Source: Hyaloscypha bicolor E (lineage: Eukaryota; Ascomycota; Leotiomycetes; Helotiales; Hyaloscyphaceae). Taken from it: a DNA stretch of 64,000 nucleotides. The stretch spans positions 1 through 64,000 of the forward strand of contig NW_020194594.1 of NCBI RefSeq assembly GCF_002865645.1, written 5' to 3'. Below, piece by piece: positions 39,273-49,626 of this stretch. How positions within the stretch are numbered: position 1 is the first letter of the stretch; each line of letters begins with the position of its first letter. The notes beneath the pieces are model-generated. The model was not told where the DNA came from and made no database searches. It saw nothing but the letters and a program-made list of their open reading frames with translations. The translations under genes were made by a program, and so were the position numbers.

Positions 39273-41291
39273 TCAAGTCTGATGGAACGACACGCCTCCG
39301 TCGCCACCTCCATCACCATCCTCAAGCTCCTCGTCTGCGTCTTCGTCGTCGCCATTCAACGGGTTCATGCCCATCATTGCAGTTGCCCCAACCATGCCCG
39401 TCATAGTCTGATCATCGTCGTCATCGGCACCCGTCATTGGGTCATCGAAGCCACCAGTTGGTTCCAGACGGTTGAGGTGGTTGCGAAGACCAGTGACTCC
39501 TTGTCCAGAGAAGACGCAGAAGACATTTCGTTGATGCTCAGTGAATTCTATTGGAAAGTAAGCAGAGAATCGCAGTCTAGAAGGAACCAGACTAACCTGG
39601 AGGTGCGTCCCTGCAGAACTGTTCAAGATCATTTCGAAGGAAGGCTTGAACACCTGTCAAGCTGAGATGGGTGAGTTTTTGGCAGTTGTTGAGGAGGACA
39701 ACAATGCTCTGTATAAAGAAGTCAGCATAGAAGAGAGAATAATGACTATGGTAATCATACGTTGAGCGTCAAGTTAGTGCAATAGCTAAGATGAACTCTC
39801 TCGAGGCTACTGCCAATCATGAAGTCTGGATCATCGGGTCTCATGATCCGACCATGTCGATCATGTCTTGGGCGTTGAGCCTGTGCCAAAGCATAAACAC
39901 TCTCGTCGGTGATGTTGGAACATTTAACAAGACCAATTCGGCGTAACTTGGGAAGAGAAGCCAACTTCATGACTGATGAGTCAGTCAGATGAACGCAGCA
40001 GCCTAAGTCGATGTATCGGATTCGGTTGCAACATTGGACAAGCTTCATGACAGCAGCATCCGTGATCTGTCCGCAATGTCCCAGGTGGAGGTAATGGAGA
40101 TTCTTTCCCAGCTTGCTGATAGCGTTCACAGCCAGATCAGTCAAGTTTCTGCATTTGGCAAACACCAAATTCCTCAATCGGGGGGCCACGTCAATGATCC
40201 TCTCAACAGCTCGATCCGTCAGGCGTGCACAGCTTGTCAGATCAAGAATTCGTAGATGTTCGTATGTTTGGTTGGGAGGTAAGGTAAGGAAGGCAGCATC
40301 GGAGATCTGTTCGCAGTTGGCAAGTCTTAGTTCTCGGAGGGTCTGGCCATTGGTAAGGAGAGCATGGACTGGTTCGTTGCCGATCAGTTTGCATTGGTGT
40401 AGGTCGATTTCGAGGATGTTGGGGCAGTTCTTCGCAAAGGCCATAATGGCAAGGTCTTCGAGTTGTTCGCATTCGTTGAGTTTCAGCTATAAAGGATTAG
40501 CATACATCAGCAGGTATAAATAGAGGTGAGCTGACCCTCTTGATGTATCTGCACTTCTCAGCGACCTTAATCATAGACTCATTAGAGATCTTTATGCAAG
40601 CGGAGATGTTGAGTCCTTGTAATCGTCGACAGTTTTCTGCCAGAGTGAACATCGATGCCTCGGTGATTTGCGTGTCGCCTGATATGTCCAGAGCAAGGAG
40701 ATGGCTGCAATCCGTGAGGAGACCTTTCAGTCCGTGATCTGTCAGACCTTCACAATTTGTCAGCGTCAAACGCTCGACTCGCGTACAGACGGAGAGCGGG
40801 AAAACGCTGCCATCGTTGACCCCGTCTGCTAACGTAGCCAGGTTGAGGCGCTTGATGAAGTCTCGATATGCGAAGTATGGGTTGGCTATGCTGAGCGTTC
40901 TGCAGATCGAGCCATGCTTATTCCACGTCGTACAAGCCGGCCGATGCCACAGCAAGTCCACACTGTTCCGAGCCCATCTCTTCGATACACACATGCAGTT
41001 CAGCAGATCCTGCGGGTTGCTGAGCTTCGAGAATATGCCAATAAGGACCTCTGCTGGGAGGCGATTCGCGGGGGGCATGCAAACTTCTTCCGACACGGCC
41101 ATATCTTGGAAGGTGGGCACACCGATGGAGGACTGGGAATCGTTGTTGCCCAGGTAGAAATCCGACTCCTCGTAGTCTGCGCGAGCCGGAGAGTTGCTCG
41201 AAGAGGATTGCGAGTCCCCCTCTGGGTCGGGAGTGGCCCGATATGGGGCATCTGTATCTAGGGGCGCCATGTTGGGAACGGGGCCTCTCAT
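39273..41291 (-). CDS. GRR1: Grr1-type F-box/leucine-rich-repeat protein of an SCF ubiquitin ligase
   Basis: Four exons: 41,291-40,536, 40,486-39,761, 39,708-39,597 and 39,547-39,273, 622 residues. Introns are 49, 52 and 49 nt, and the second carries GCTGAC as branch site. The start is the first in-frame ATG; upstream codons are open but lack an ATG. Residues about 75-120 form the F-box (NRLPAEVLIGIFSKL...LLWHRP). Cysteine-containing LRRs run to about residue 540 (LxxLxLxxCxxLTDxxV pattern), including LKLNECEQLED and LDLTSCARLTD. The conserved block FCRDAPPEFTEHQRNVFCVFSG follows the LRRs, and the end is acidic. In yeast and other fungi Grr1 targets G1 cyclins and nutrient-signalling proteins for ubiquitination through Skp1-cullin. 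This protein is expected to be nuclear and cytoplasmic. Confidence 0.95.
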
Positions 41292-42432
41292 GATAACGGC
41301 GGGGTCTGTTTCGGGAGGGAAAGAGCGATTAGGTCGAGCTGGCAACAGCGCTGGACGCGTCGAGCAAAGTCCGGGGAAGGCGTGAGCTGTTGAGGGCAAT
41401 TATTAATGGAGCGGGATCGCGGCCAAGGCTTGTTCTCGTTTCGGGGGAATGTTGGGGAGCCTCTCAGCCTCGCGCGAAGCAAGGGTTTTCGTTGTGGGGT
41501 GTCGTCGTGTTCAAGGCGACCTGGATCCAGAGAGTCGTGCTCGAGGGTCCATGGGGTGAGCGACGGTCCTGCTTTCGATGCTGGTGGTCTGGAGAGGCGG
41601 CGGGTGTTGCTTGGTGATCAGATTCTGGCGATGTTTGAGTCTGTGATGGAGGTTGCAAATGCACCTGGTGATGCAGCCGTTGGTTGGTTCGCTTAGTGTG
41701 ACGTCCTTGCTGAGGAATGGAAATTGTTGACACGTGATGGCTGAGCGTCATCCGCTATCCCCGGGCCGAGCAACTCGCTGCTGGTGAGTGCGGGCCGCAG
41801 ACAAGAGGTCACAGAGGACTTCCAGTCACACGAGAAGGAAGACAGTATTCACCTTTGACTCGGAAAGGGGTTGGGGGTGATTCTGATTATGTCTTACATC
41901 ACTACTGAAATTGGAAAGAGACAACGGTTATCCTAAAAATAGATTTGATGTCAGTGTTGAGACATCTACCAACATTCAAGTGATGCTTGGTCCAGGAAGT
42001 TCCCATTGGTATCCCGACTCCATTCGCAATTCGCGTTGATCTTACCGCTTTATATCTCGCAGCGCACTATCTATCCCCAAGAACAATCTGTGCATCAGGC
42101 CATGCTGTTAGCGTATCAACGGCTGACGAGTGCCATTATTGCTACCAAAAGCAAAGCAAAGCGAAGTAAGATGGGTGTTAAGGAAGGTCCTGTTTGTACT
42201 TTATGAGTATAGGTACTATTTGAGGCGGTGGCGTCGTTGCTCCAGTGACATGACACAGCGGGGGTTCAGAAGCAGCTCAGCTGCCATGATCGATCTCCCT
42301 GTCGTGCCTTCCTCATTGAAGATACATCAACCAAATTTGAGCCCCCAGCCCACAGCTGCATTACACATCGATTCCCAAGTGCTCTTGTCATAATTTCTTA
42401 GAGCAGAATTTCCGGATCGGACCGAGCTCCGT
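41292..42432. promoter_or_regulatory. GRR1 upstream region
   Basis: About 1.1 kb upstream of GRR1, GC-balanced, with no convincing gene. It presumably holds the GRR1 promoter and 5' leader. A few short frames on both strands show no motif. Confidence 0.45.
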
Positions 42433-42756
42433 ATGATCATCCTTATATCTGCTCCATTTGTCCAACGGCAAGAAACACCAGGCTTCAACCTAGTTAGGCC
42501 CATCCTTCGAGAAGCAATCGCTCACAACTCACAACTCGGATTTGAAAAGTCACGGGAAGAAACTCTGACCTCATGTCGGTACACCTATCGCTTGCCCTCA
42601 GATGGAGAATTCCGGCTGCTTACCTTGCATCCTGGGGAGTTCGGCGACAATGTATCAATCTCGCTGGAACACTTGCCATTCACTATATCACCAAGCACAT
42701 ATGAAGCTCTTTCTTATGTGTGTGGCATTTCAGCCGGTTGTCTTGAGGCGGCCTAA
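42433..42756 (+). pseudogene. Truncated HET-domain (heterokaryon incompatibility) gene, N-terminal fragment
   Basis: Codes 107 residues from the ATG at 42,433. Residues about 57-98 match the start of the HET domain: FRLLTLHPG, then ISLEHLPF, then YEALSYVCG in place of the usual YEALSYVWG. The frame stops 9 residues later, whereas a HET domain needs another 100 or more residues. Nothing downstream restores it. HET proteins trigger allorecognition cell death. This piece lacks most of the domain and is probably a relic. Confidence 0.7.
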
Positions 42757-42959
42757 GATTCAACGCTAGAAGCTATAAGACGCAGAAAAGTAATAGCTAA
42801 AACGGGTCATCGATTAGATTCTTACTAGAACTGAGTAATTAAAGAGCTTTAGACATACTTATTGCTCATTGTACACACTTTACTAGCCCTACTAACCGCT
42901 TGCCTGCAGCACCCTGCCATTGAGTTCACACCCCAGGCAAGCTTGCCCACCATTCACTA

Positions 42960-43271
42960 GGACAAGGCGCTTGCTTATCATTTTGGCAGTTCTTCTCTAA
43001 CTTCAGTCCCAATGTGACAATATCTATCATTCTTGCAGAAGTCTTGCCATTGAGGGTCAGGGGCTTTGCGCATGGCCTCTCCGCCGCAGTTGGAGAGTTC
43101 GGTGCCGTTTTCTCTGCACTACTCTCCAACTGGCTTACTACTCCCATGGTAATCGGCCTGGCCAATGTCTCGTGGGTCTTCTTTGCCTGTAACTTGATGG
43201 GTGCTATTAGTACTTATTTCTTAATCCCCGAGTCGAAGAACAGAGATGCGGATAGGATTGACTTTGAGTGA
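42960..43271 (+). pseudogene. C-terminal fragment of an MFS transporter (phosphate/sugar-porter-like)
   Basis: About 100 codons reading SNFSPNVTISIILAEVLP, RVRGFAHGLSAAVGEFGAV, two membrane helices (LANVSWVFFACNLMGAIS) and the ending PESKNRDADRIDFE. This is the last part of fungal major-facilitator transporters (AEVFPTRVRGFAHG and PETKGRDAD motifs, typical of Pho84-like and related porters). The other helices are absent and the upstream DNA is unrelated, so this is a truncated gene. It lies 200 bp from the HET fragment. Confidence 0.7.
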
Positions 43272-44039
43272 CAAGATGCCCAAGCGAAGGAAAACGGTGT
43301 GACGGTCAAGATATGAGAGTTAATGGCAAGAATCTAAAGGAGAATAATTCGATATGAATTAACTGTTTTCCTTAGGGGGTGTTTTTTTAACTTTTAAATT
43401 GACACAAAATTCAAAGCGCGTCACATACATGTCATGACTCAGTTACGAAATGTCTACTAGAGTATCCCACGCGCCAGGAATTAAGGGAGCGAGCCACTTG
43501 CGCCGCCGTAGAAAATCATTGGAAGAGAAAAACGACGTATCTGCTCATAAGCTAAGAGAGTTTTGGACTTGGAAAGATAACTTATAAATTAATAATTGAG
43601 GCAGATATCACGTGGGGCACAGCACGTGATCCTATAAGTAGGATAAAAGGTTTGATTCTTAAGTAGCATCCATGATTCTAGGCTTCAATTATTCAATTTT
43701 GGAGGGCAGTTAAAAATGAGCCGAGGGGATATATTAATTAGTCTAATAAAGACGTTGAGAACTACGTAAACCCTCTCTGAAACATGTCTAGTACTCTTAT
43801 GAAAGGAGACAAGAATTCTCGAACAGCAAATTTAGCAGTTAAATGTTACACTCACTACACTTTATGTTTCTTCAACCCGGCCCCAAAGTTTGAAATCAAT
43901 CAAAGAATATAAGAAAATACGGTCGGGATACGGAAACACCCTAGGTCCCAGCCAAAGCTCGATCTTGGTCTACTTGGAAAACTTGAAATACATGACCTGC
44001 AACTCCTTGTTACTACTAGGTCCCAGGTGACTAGGAAAC
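43272..44039. other. Intergenic region downstream of the CHAT-STAND gene
   Basis: About 770 bp, somewhat AT-rich, with no reading frame of interest. It should contain the 3' end of the CHAT-STAND transcript. Confidence 0.5.
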
Positions 44040-47000
44040 TCAGCCGAAATTGTCTCCGTGATTTTCTCTTTCTTCAGCCGCGATTTGCGAAACAATTGCC
44101 TTGGCAGCTTCAAAACCCCGTTCAATCACCAGCTCACTTGCGCGTCTCAGGCTCTGCTCGAACTGCTCCAACACCTCCTTGGTAATTTCCGGAGTCGCCC
44201 TCTCAATTCCCTTTGGCAGTTTCCGCTGCCTAACATACAATGTTTCCAACTTCTCCAGGTGCTGAAATGCATCTGAGATATTTAATTCCGTGTAGGATGC
44301 CATCAGCTGGCTCACATAGTAAGATAATTCACAAGTGTCTCGCATATCTCTCACAGGGGGCCCGTCAGGTGAGTCCATTGTCTGCTCCCACAGACTTTTG
44401 TAGTCTTCTTCCCATTCTCGGCAGCAGGTCACCCCAGATTTCCAGTTCTTGGACCGCACTGCCTGTTCGATGCGTGCCAAAAACTGTGTTTTCCGTGCGA
44501 AAGAAATGCTCTCCTCTCGTATTTCAGGAGTAGAGAAGATTAAAGACCCAGAATCGAGAAGTGTAAAAAATTTGTCGAGGTCAGCAAAGCATTTCGAATG
44601 ATCCCGTCTCTGGCGGGCGGCATTAGCTTCCAGTGTAAGTCGAATGCTATATGTATGCTCGATAGAACGAAACAGGTCCGCGAAATAGTTTGGCGAGAGG
44701 AATTCAGAGTCTGGCGGTGCACTTTTCTGGAGTTCTGCGACGAGATGCGGCAGATCTGCGCGTATCTGCTCAACTTTCTCAACTGGTATATCGTCCTTCA
44801 AGGAAGCGGCGACCTTCTTCAGGCCCGCGAGGAGCAGGCGATAACGTGCGGTTTGTGGCAAGCACATTGCTACCAACTCTGGCACGCCATCAGGACCAGA
44901 GAGACGGTCTGCACGATCAATAACCTCTATCGTAGAATGGTAATCCCCGTCTTTCTCAGCATTTTCGACGCCTTGGTAAAGGAGTGCTGTCTCCACTAAC
45001 ATATCCAATGTCTTCTCTTTGGTTCTCTCGTTGGCAAGCCGGGGAAGATAACTCTGCATAAATTTCTGAACCGACTCTCTTGTTTCTGAGTCTTGTAGTC
45101 CAATTCTAAAAGAATCAGGATTGGTGTCTTTGAAGGTTTCCTTCAACGTTTCCAGGTATTTGATCGCTTGTGGTGGAGCTCCGGTTCTTTTTAAGATACT
45201 CAATTCGTTATCCATCATCTCTGGATATGTTTGTTTCACAGAGCTGGAATCTGGTTGCTGCTCTGACATCAAGAGTTGTTGTAAAGATCCTTCCTTAGCG
45301 TAACTTTCTTTGATAATACGGATATTTTCGACCACAGTAGCAGAAGAGGGATCCTGTGAAAGGATATTTGCAACGGCGTCAAGATGGTTACTCGCTTCGT
45401 CGGTATCAAGACTAACCATGGCATCGATGATCAATTCCTTGTGATAGTGAACGGCGGTGACAGGGTTTCCTCCCGGTCCAAGAGCACGTTCTATCGCACC
45501 AAGCTGTACATCTGGGTTCTGCAGGTCGAAAAGAAGGTCCACCAAACTGCTCTCCTTGTCGTGGAGCGTCAAGCTGCTACCTTTCATTTGTGACCTCTCA
45601 AACCTCTCACCACGAACCCTGCTCTTAAATATGTCCCAAACTTTCTCCAGTGACTTGTACCAAGCTCTCATTTGATCGAACACGAATCTTGGAGATTGAG
45701 TCGCGGAGATTTCGGGTATCATGGTGCTTGAAAGGATTGCCTCGAATCCTCTCATCGCTTGCTTGCCAGATTCGAGCATAACTGCCCAAGCAGTATCAGC
45801 TTCTTCCTCGTTGCCTTCAGCTAGGCATAGCTCTGCCTTTGCTATGAATAGAATGCTTTTCGGTAGGAGGACTCCGGGATCTGATACAATGCCATATTTT
45901 CCCTCTGATTGATGGAGTGCATCCTCTCCCAGTTTGACGAATTTTCGGGCTTTTTGGTTTTCCGAGGTTGGTGAGTGGATATACTTGGAGTGTATGGTAG
46001 CGAGAGAACCGGCAAGACTGAGGATACAACCTAGTTCCCGGTGTTCATAGAACGGCCCACCTCGACTAGCCTGGCTGTGACAAACTGATTTTTCAAGCAG
46101 TTGTTCGAACAACTCAGAAACTGCCCTGATTTCGGAGTCGGTAGCGACTTTTCGGAAGCTCATTCCATAAAAATCAAAACTTAAACGGGGCCACAATAGT
46201 ACAGGTAAAGCAGTCGGACCTCCCCCGATACAAATCTTGCATGCAAAAAGAATGTTTTGTAGGCCACGTTCGCTCAATCTCCGGATTTCTTTGGGGCTAG
46301 CGACAGCATTTTGCGGGCCTAAGGGAATTTGGAACAGTGGATTGATTGGACTGTCCATACCGCTCATCACCGTTTGCGTAAAGCGAAAATACTGGAAGTT
46401 GAGTTGTCTTAGAATCTCGGAACTCAAGGAAGTCGTGAGAAACTGAACCGCGTCGTGCAGGCCGCCTGGAGACTCTGTAGCAAAGGAAACTAGGTTTCGA
46501 GGCCCGCGTTGTACGTGTCCCATGACACTGCAGGCGAAAGATTTGGAGAACGATGCCCAACTTCCTGTTGTCAAATTTGGTAGAGATTGATCTTTTGAGC
46601 AGGCCAGCACTCTGCAATATATAGTAAATAGTGGGTGGACCCATTCGATCTTGTCGCCACATCCTAGATCAATATAGCCCCATTTTGATGCCAACTCTAG
46701 AGCTCGGTCAATATCTGACTCGAACAGACAGATCTTGAATTCGGTCAACATCTTCCGAAACAAGTGTATAGGCGGCCCTTCATGCCAATACCAGCCGAGT
46801 GTTATCAGTACTGGCAGTAAGTTCTTTGGTGAGTTGTTGATATTGCGTTCCAACTCTCTGAAGATGCCCCCCAGGTCGTAGTCCGAGTGGAGTAGCAATT
46901 CTCTACTTAAATATCCACCGTGAAGCATTTCGTATAACTGAACCACAGGGTATGAATAGGTTCTTGCCAAGTTACCAAAGTATAACAGGGCAGCGGGTAT

Positions 47001-49025
47001 TCCTTGAAGTAGATTTACCAGAAGCTCAAAATAGTCGATCCCCCTCGCGTCCTGGTTGTTGTCGATATCTGCATGTTTGTGTAACATAGTCGCTCTCAGA
47101 AAATCTCCAGAAAGCGGATGTTCCAACGGAATGAGTTCGAGTACAGCCATACTCGACCAAACATCGAGCCAGTGAGGCTTAGCCTTAGATCGACCAGCAA
47201 TTACACAGAAGCCACAAGGCTCATTGGTGGATTCCTGTTGTGACTTGGTGAGCTCCATTAGAAATTTGTTGATTTCGGAGGTGGCGATATTTGCAGTTCG
47301 ATTTCCAGGCTCGAGCGCGGTAAGACCGTGTATTCCATCAAGTATCAGAGCAAAACGGAGTTGCTGAAAGAGCCGCAAAACCTTTCTTTCCTTCGTAGCA
47401 ACTGTATCCGCGGGTGCGTCACTGACTGTGGATTCGCCATGAGGCAATTGTGCGAGTAGCTCGGTGAGGAGCGCTTCTCGACTTCGAATTGAGGTGACCG
47501 TGAAATCAATGTAGATTACAGCAGCAACAAAAGACGTACTCCTCCAAAGTGACCCTAGATTCTTCAAAAATGCCGATTTCCCAACGCCAGGGACTCCATA
47601 CAGGTAAAGTGCCTTCATAGCACTGGTTTCCCCATTTTCGAATGGCTGTCCCAGCAACCTCTTCTCCAATCGGAGTATGTCGAAGTCTCGTCCCACGAAG
47701 TTGGTGTGTATGGGAGTACTATCATCCATGGGAAGTGTTTGACTGGTAGGACTGTTGATCGGGGCTATGTAATGACTCTGGGCCTCAAAGAGGCGTTCCT
47801 CCAGAGGACCATAGCAGTAGGAAACGGGAATAAACCAGTCAAGAAGTGTCCTCTTCAGGTTGAATCTTGCTTCTCGATCTGATTCCTGCCGAAGCATATC
47901 CCTCGCGTTTGACGCTGCTGTAGGGAAGTCCATTCTATCTAGCAGGAGACCCTGATAAAAGGAAGTAAGGAATACCTTCGAAGCACTTTCGAGAACTCTG
48001 AAAGACATTGCAATAATGTTTTTGATGCCATGCTTTGCAAAGATCTTTGCTACATTGGAGTCATCTCCACAATTTGCCCTCGCAGACTCGCAGGCATTCA
48101 AAACCACCATCCTAACTGCATATCTTTGGAGGATTTTCGCGACATGATGTGCATCTATCCTGGTCGTCTCATCCGAAACCGCGCCATCAGAGTTTCGTTT
48201 GCTGAATAAGAGAACAGCTGAATTACGCTTCTTTCTCACAGCACCATGGAGGTCGAAATGAACCAAGTGAAAGTATCCAGGATGGTGTTGATTCTCTGCT
48301 CTTGCAAGGTGTTCCTCTAAGGAGTCTAAAGTCCCCGGCCTGACAACCTCCAGATTGATTTTGATGGAACCACGTGCCCCATTAACGCTCCTTTGGACTG
48401 CTGTAAGGATTGCAGACGCACAGTTGGGGTCAATCTCAAGCCTCTTGAGTCCCCTGGAGGTATCTCGAGCGATGACTAGTAGCACGTTGAAGCTTTGCTC
48501 GCGTGGTGAAAGTGAAGTTATGATATTAGCAGCGGCGTCGGGAGGTGGCTCAGCAATTCCTCTCCGGACTTGAACTTTGACAATATTTTGGGTCCAAAGA
48601 TTTGGTTGCTCAAGAAGTTCCCAGTGAAGTTGATGTATCGAATTCTGTGAGGTTTTCTCATCTAGTGAATCTTCTTTGACCTCAATCACCAACGTTCTTC
48701 GTTTATTTGAGAGAGAGCAATCTGTGTCTGGAGTAAGGCCAAGCAGGTTGAGATCTTGCTGCAAGGCCTCTGCGTAGGATTTCAGAACCTTTGCAGCTTT
48801 CTGGGCCCGGGTTGTGGAATATGGTGCCTCCGCAACGAAGTTCTCCAGATACCAACAGCATTCCTCTTTCTCTGCGTTAGTCAAAGGGTCTTTGAGTTTA
48901 CAACTTTGCACAACGGTAGTTTCCCCGATGAGGATATCGATCGGCCAGGCCAATCTTTCGTTTATCTGTTCAGCCAGATGGCTCTTGGCGTAGATGGTTA
49001 TGTGTTCGGGGAACAGCGGGCCCAT
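44040..49025 (-). CDS. CHAT caspase-like protease fused to a STAND NTPase and helical C-terminus (fungal NLR-like protein)
   Basis: One uninterrupted frame of 1,661 residues. The ATG at 49,025 sits in a strong context (ACCATGG). Residues about 110-405 are a CHAT protease domain: HFDLHG places the catalytic His at 260, and VVLNACESA places the catalytic Cys at 312. A STAND-type NTPase follows. FVGRDFDIL starts it at about 443, Walker A GVPGVGKS is at 477-484, Walker B FALILDG is at 558-564, and an IAGRSK sensor-like motif comes later. The remaining ~900 residues are Leu/Glu-rich helices of TPR-like or superstructure-forming type, without clear repeats by eye. The layout matches NLR-like proteins in which ligand sensing by the C-terminus drives NTP-dependent oligomerisation and activates the N-terminal effector, here a cysteine protease. 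Divergent from it is a possible pore-forming partner (49,609-50,496). The absence of introns is notable against the neighbouring genes. Confidence 0.85.
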   Translation of the reverse strand: MGPLFPEHITIYAKSHLAEQINERLAWPIDILIGETTVVQSCKLKDPLTNAEKEECCWYLENFVAEAPYSTTRAQKAAKVLKSYAEALQQDLNLLGLTPDTDCSLSNKRRTLVIEVKEDSLDEKTSQNSIHQLHWELLEQPNLWTQNIVKVQVRRGIAEPPPDAAANIITSLSPREQSFNVLLVIARDTSRGLKRLEIDPNCASAILTAVQRSVNGARGSIKINLEVVRPGTLDSLEEHLARAENQHHPGYFHLVHFDLHGAVRKKRNSAVLLFSKRNSDGAVSDETTRIDAHHVAKILQRYAVRMVVLNACESARANCGDDSNVAKIFAKHGIKNIIAMSFRVLESASKVFLTSFYQGLLLDRMDFPTAASNARDMLRQESDREARFNLKRTLLDWFIPVSYCYGPLEERLFEAQSHYIAPINSPTSQTLPMDDSTPIHTNFVGRDFDILRLEKRLLGQPFENGETSAMKALYLYGVPGVGKSAFLKNLGSLWRSTSFVAAVIYIDFTVTSIRSREALLTELLAQLPHGESTVSDAPADTVATKERKVLRLFQQLRFALILDGIHGLTALEPGNRTANIATSEINKFLMELTKSQQESTNEPCGFCVIAGRSKAKPHWLDVWSSMAVLELIPLEHPLSGDFLRATMLHKHADIDNNQDARGIDYFELLVNLLQGIPAALLYFGNLARTYSYPVVQLYEMLHGGYLSRELLLHSDYDLGGIFRELERNINNSPKNLLPVLITLGWYWHEGPPIHLFRKMLTEFKICLFESDIDRALELASKWGYIDLGCGDKIEWVHPLFTIYCRVLACSKDQSLPNLTTGSWASFSKSFACSVMGHVQRGPRNLVSFATESPGGLHDAVQFLTTSLSSEILRQLNFQYFRFTQTVMSGMDSPINPLFQIPLGPQNAVASPKEIRRLSERGLQNILFACKICIGGGPTALPVLLWPRLSFDFYGMSFRKVATDSEIRAVSELFEQLLEKSVCHSQASRGGPFYEHRELGCILSLAGSLATIHSKYIHSPTSENQKARKFVKLGEDALHQSEGKYGIVSDPGVLLPKSILFIAKAELCLAEGNEEEADTAWAVMLESGKQAMRGFEAILSSTMIPEISATQSPRFVFDQMRAWYKSLEKVWDIFKSRVRGERFERSQMKGSSLTLHDKESSLVDLLFDLQNPDVQLGAIERALGPGGNPVTAVHYHKELIIDAMVSLDTDEASNHLDAVANILSQDPSSATVVENIRIIKESYAKEGSLQQLLMSEQQPDSSSVKQTYPEMMDNELSILKRTGAPPQAIKYLETLKETFKDTNPDSFRIGLQDSETRESVQKFMQSYLPRLANERTKEKTLDMLVETALLYQGVENAEKDGDYHSTIEVIDRADRLSGPDGVPELVAMCLPQTARYRLLLAGLKKVAASLKDDIPVEKVEQIRADLPHLVAELQKSAPPDSEFLSPNYFADLFRSIEHTYSIRLTLEANAARQRRDHSKCFADLDKFFTLLDSGSLIFSTPEIREESISFARKTQFLARIEQAVRSKNWKSGVTCCREWEEDYKSLWEQTMDSPDGPPVRDMRDTCELSYYVSQLMASYTELNISDAFQHLEKLETLYVRQRKLPKGIERATPEITKEVLEQFEQSLRRASELVIERGFEAAKAIVSQIAAEERENHGDNFG

Positions 49026-49040
49026 GGTTGCAGCAGCTGG

Positions 49041-49626
49041 TTAAAGTTTATCAAAGAAGTCCGGTTCCTTGTATAACCATTCGAAATGGACCACTTGACC
49101 GCCGTCTAATTGATCCTTGTTTGCGCAGCCCGAAACCGTCGATTGAATACCGAGACTGACTGCAATCAGAGGTGGTGGCCCAGAACCAAAGTGGAATTCG
49201 TCGCCTCTAAGGCAGAAAAAGATGGATTTGAAGCACTGTGAGGTGCAAATGAGATGTTCCACAAAAGGGGCACCTCTCGTCCTGATAAAGTCTGAAAGAA
49301 GTCACACGGGAAACGATTGCATTGGTTTCAGCCTCGGCGGCAGGTTTTCAGCTGCTTCAGCCCATCACAGTGATACATCAGCCACAGCGGCTCGCCGAGG
49401 AACAATCACGCCAGATCCGTCAGAATCATTCTTTGCGGATATCAATATATCTGCACTCTTCCTCGATGTCCCAGGAGTGGGCCAAACTTTGTTCGACGTG
49501 GACCTGGAACAACAATTACAATTGGGGGTATCGTAAACAGAAAGTAGGTTGATACTGAACATTCGATGTTTCAATGAGATCCACTGACACTTGATAGCGG
49601 CGCCCAGGATGACGCGACGAAGACAT
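49041..49626 (-). CDS. Possible small gene or upstream exons of the CHAT-STAND gene, unknown function
   Basis: A three-exon model (49,626-49,556, 49,503-49,369 and 49,281-49,041) keeps one frame of 125 residues through introns of 52 and 87 nt with GT-AG ends. The last exon reads as plausible protein (CFKSIFFCLRGDEFHFG, then VHFEWLYKEPDFFDKL). Its TAA is only 15 nt before the CHAT-STAND ATG and in the same frame. That leaves no room for two normal transcripts. It may therefore be an N-terminal extension joined by an extra splice, an overlapping upstream gene, or chance. Plus-strand frames are also open here, and the model's start overlaps that of the plus-strand gene by 18 nt. I recognise no family. 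Confidence 0.35.

Noticed and set aside
39042..39665. A 207-codon plus-strand open frame
   Set aside because: It is antisense to GRR1 exons 3-4, whose Asp-rich tail makes the opposite strand open. No motif of its own.
40113..41261. Several plus-strand open frames
   Set aside because: They lie antisense to the LRR- and F-box-coding exons of GRR1, which are unambiguous.
41291..41399. Longer GRR1 N-terminus
   Set aside because: The frame is open to 41,399 but contains no ATG before 41,291.
49222..49536. Plus-strand frame upstream of the gasdermin-like gene as a first exon
   Set aside because: It is in the same phase, but I found no donor/acceptor pair that removes the stop and keeps the frame.
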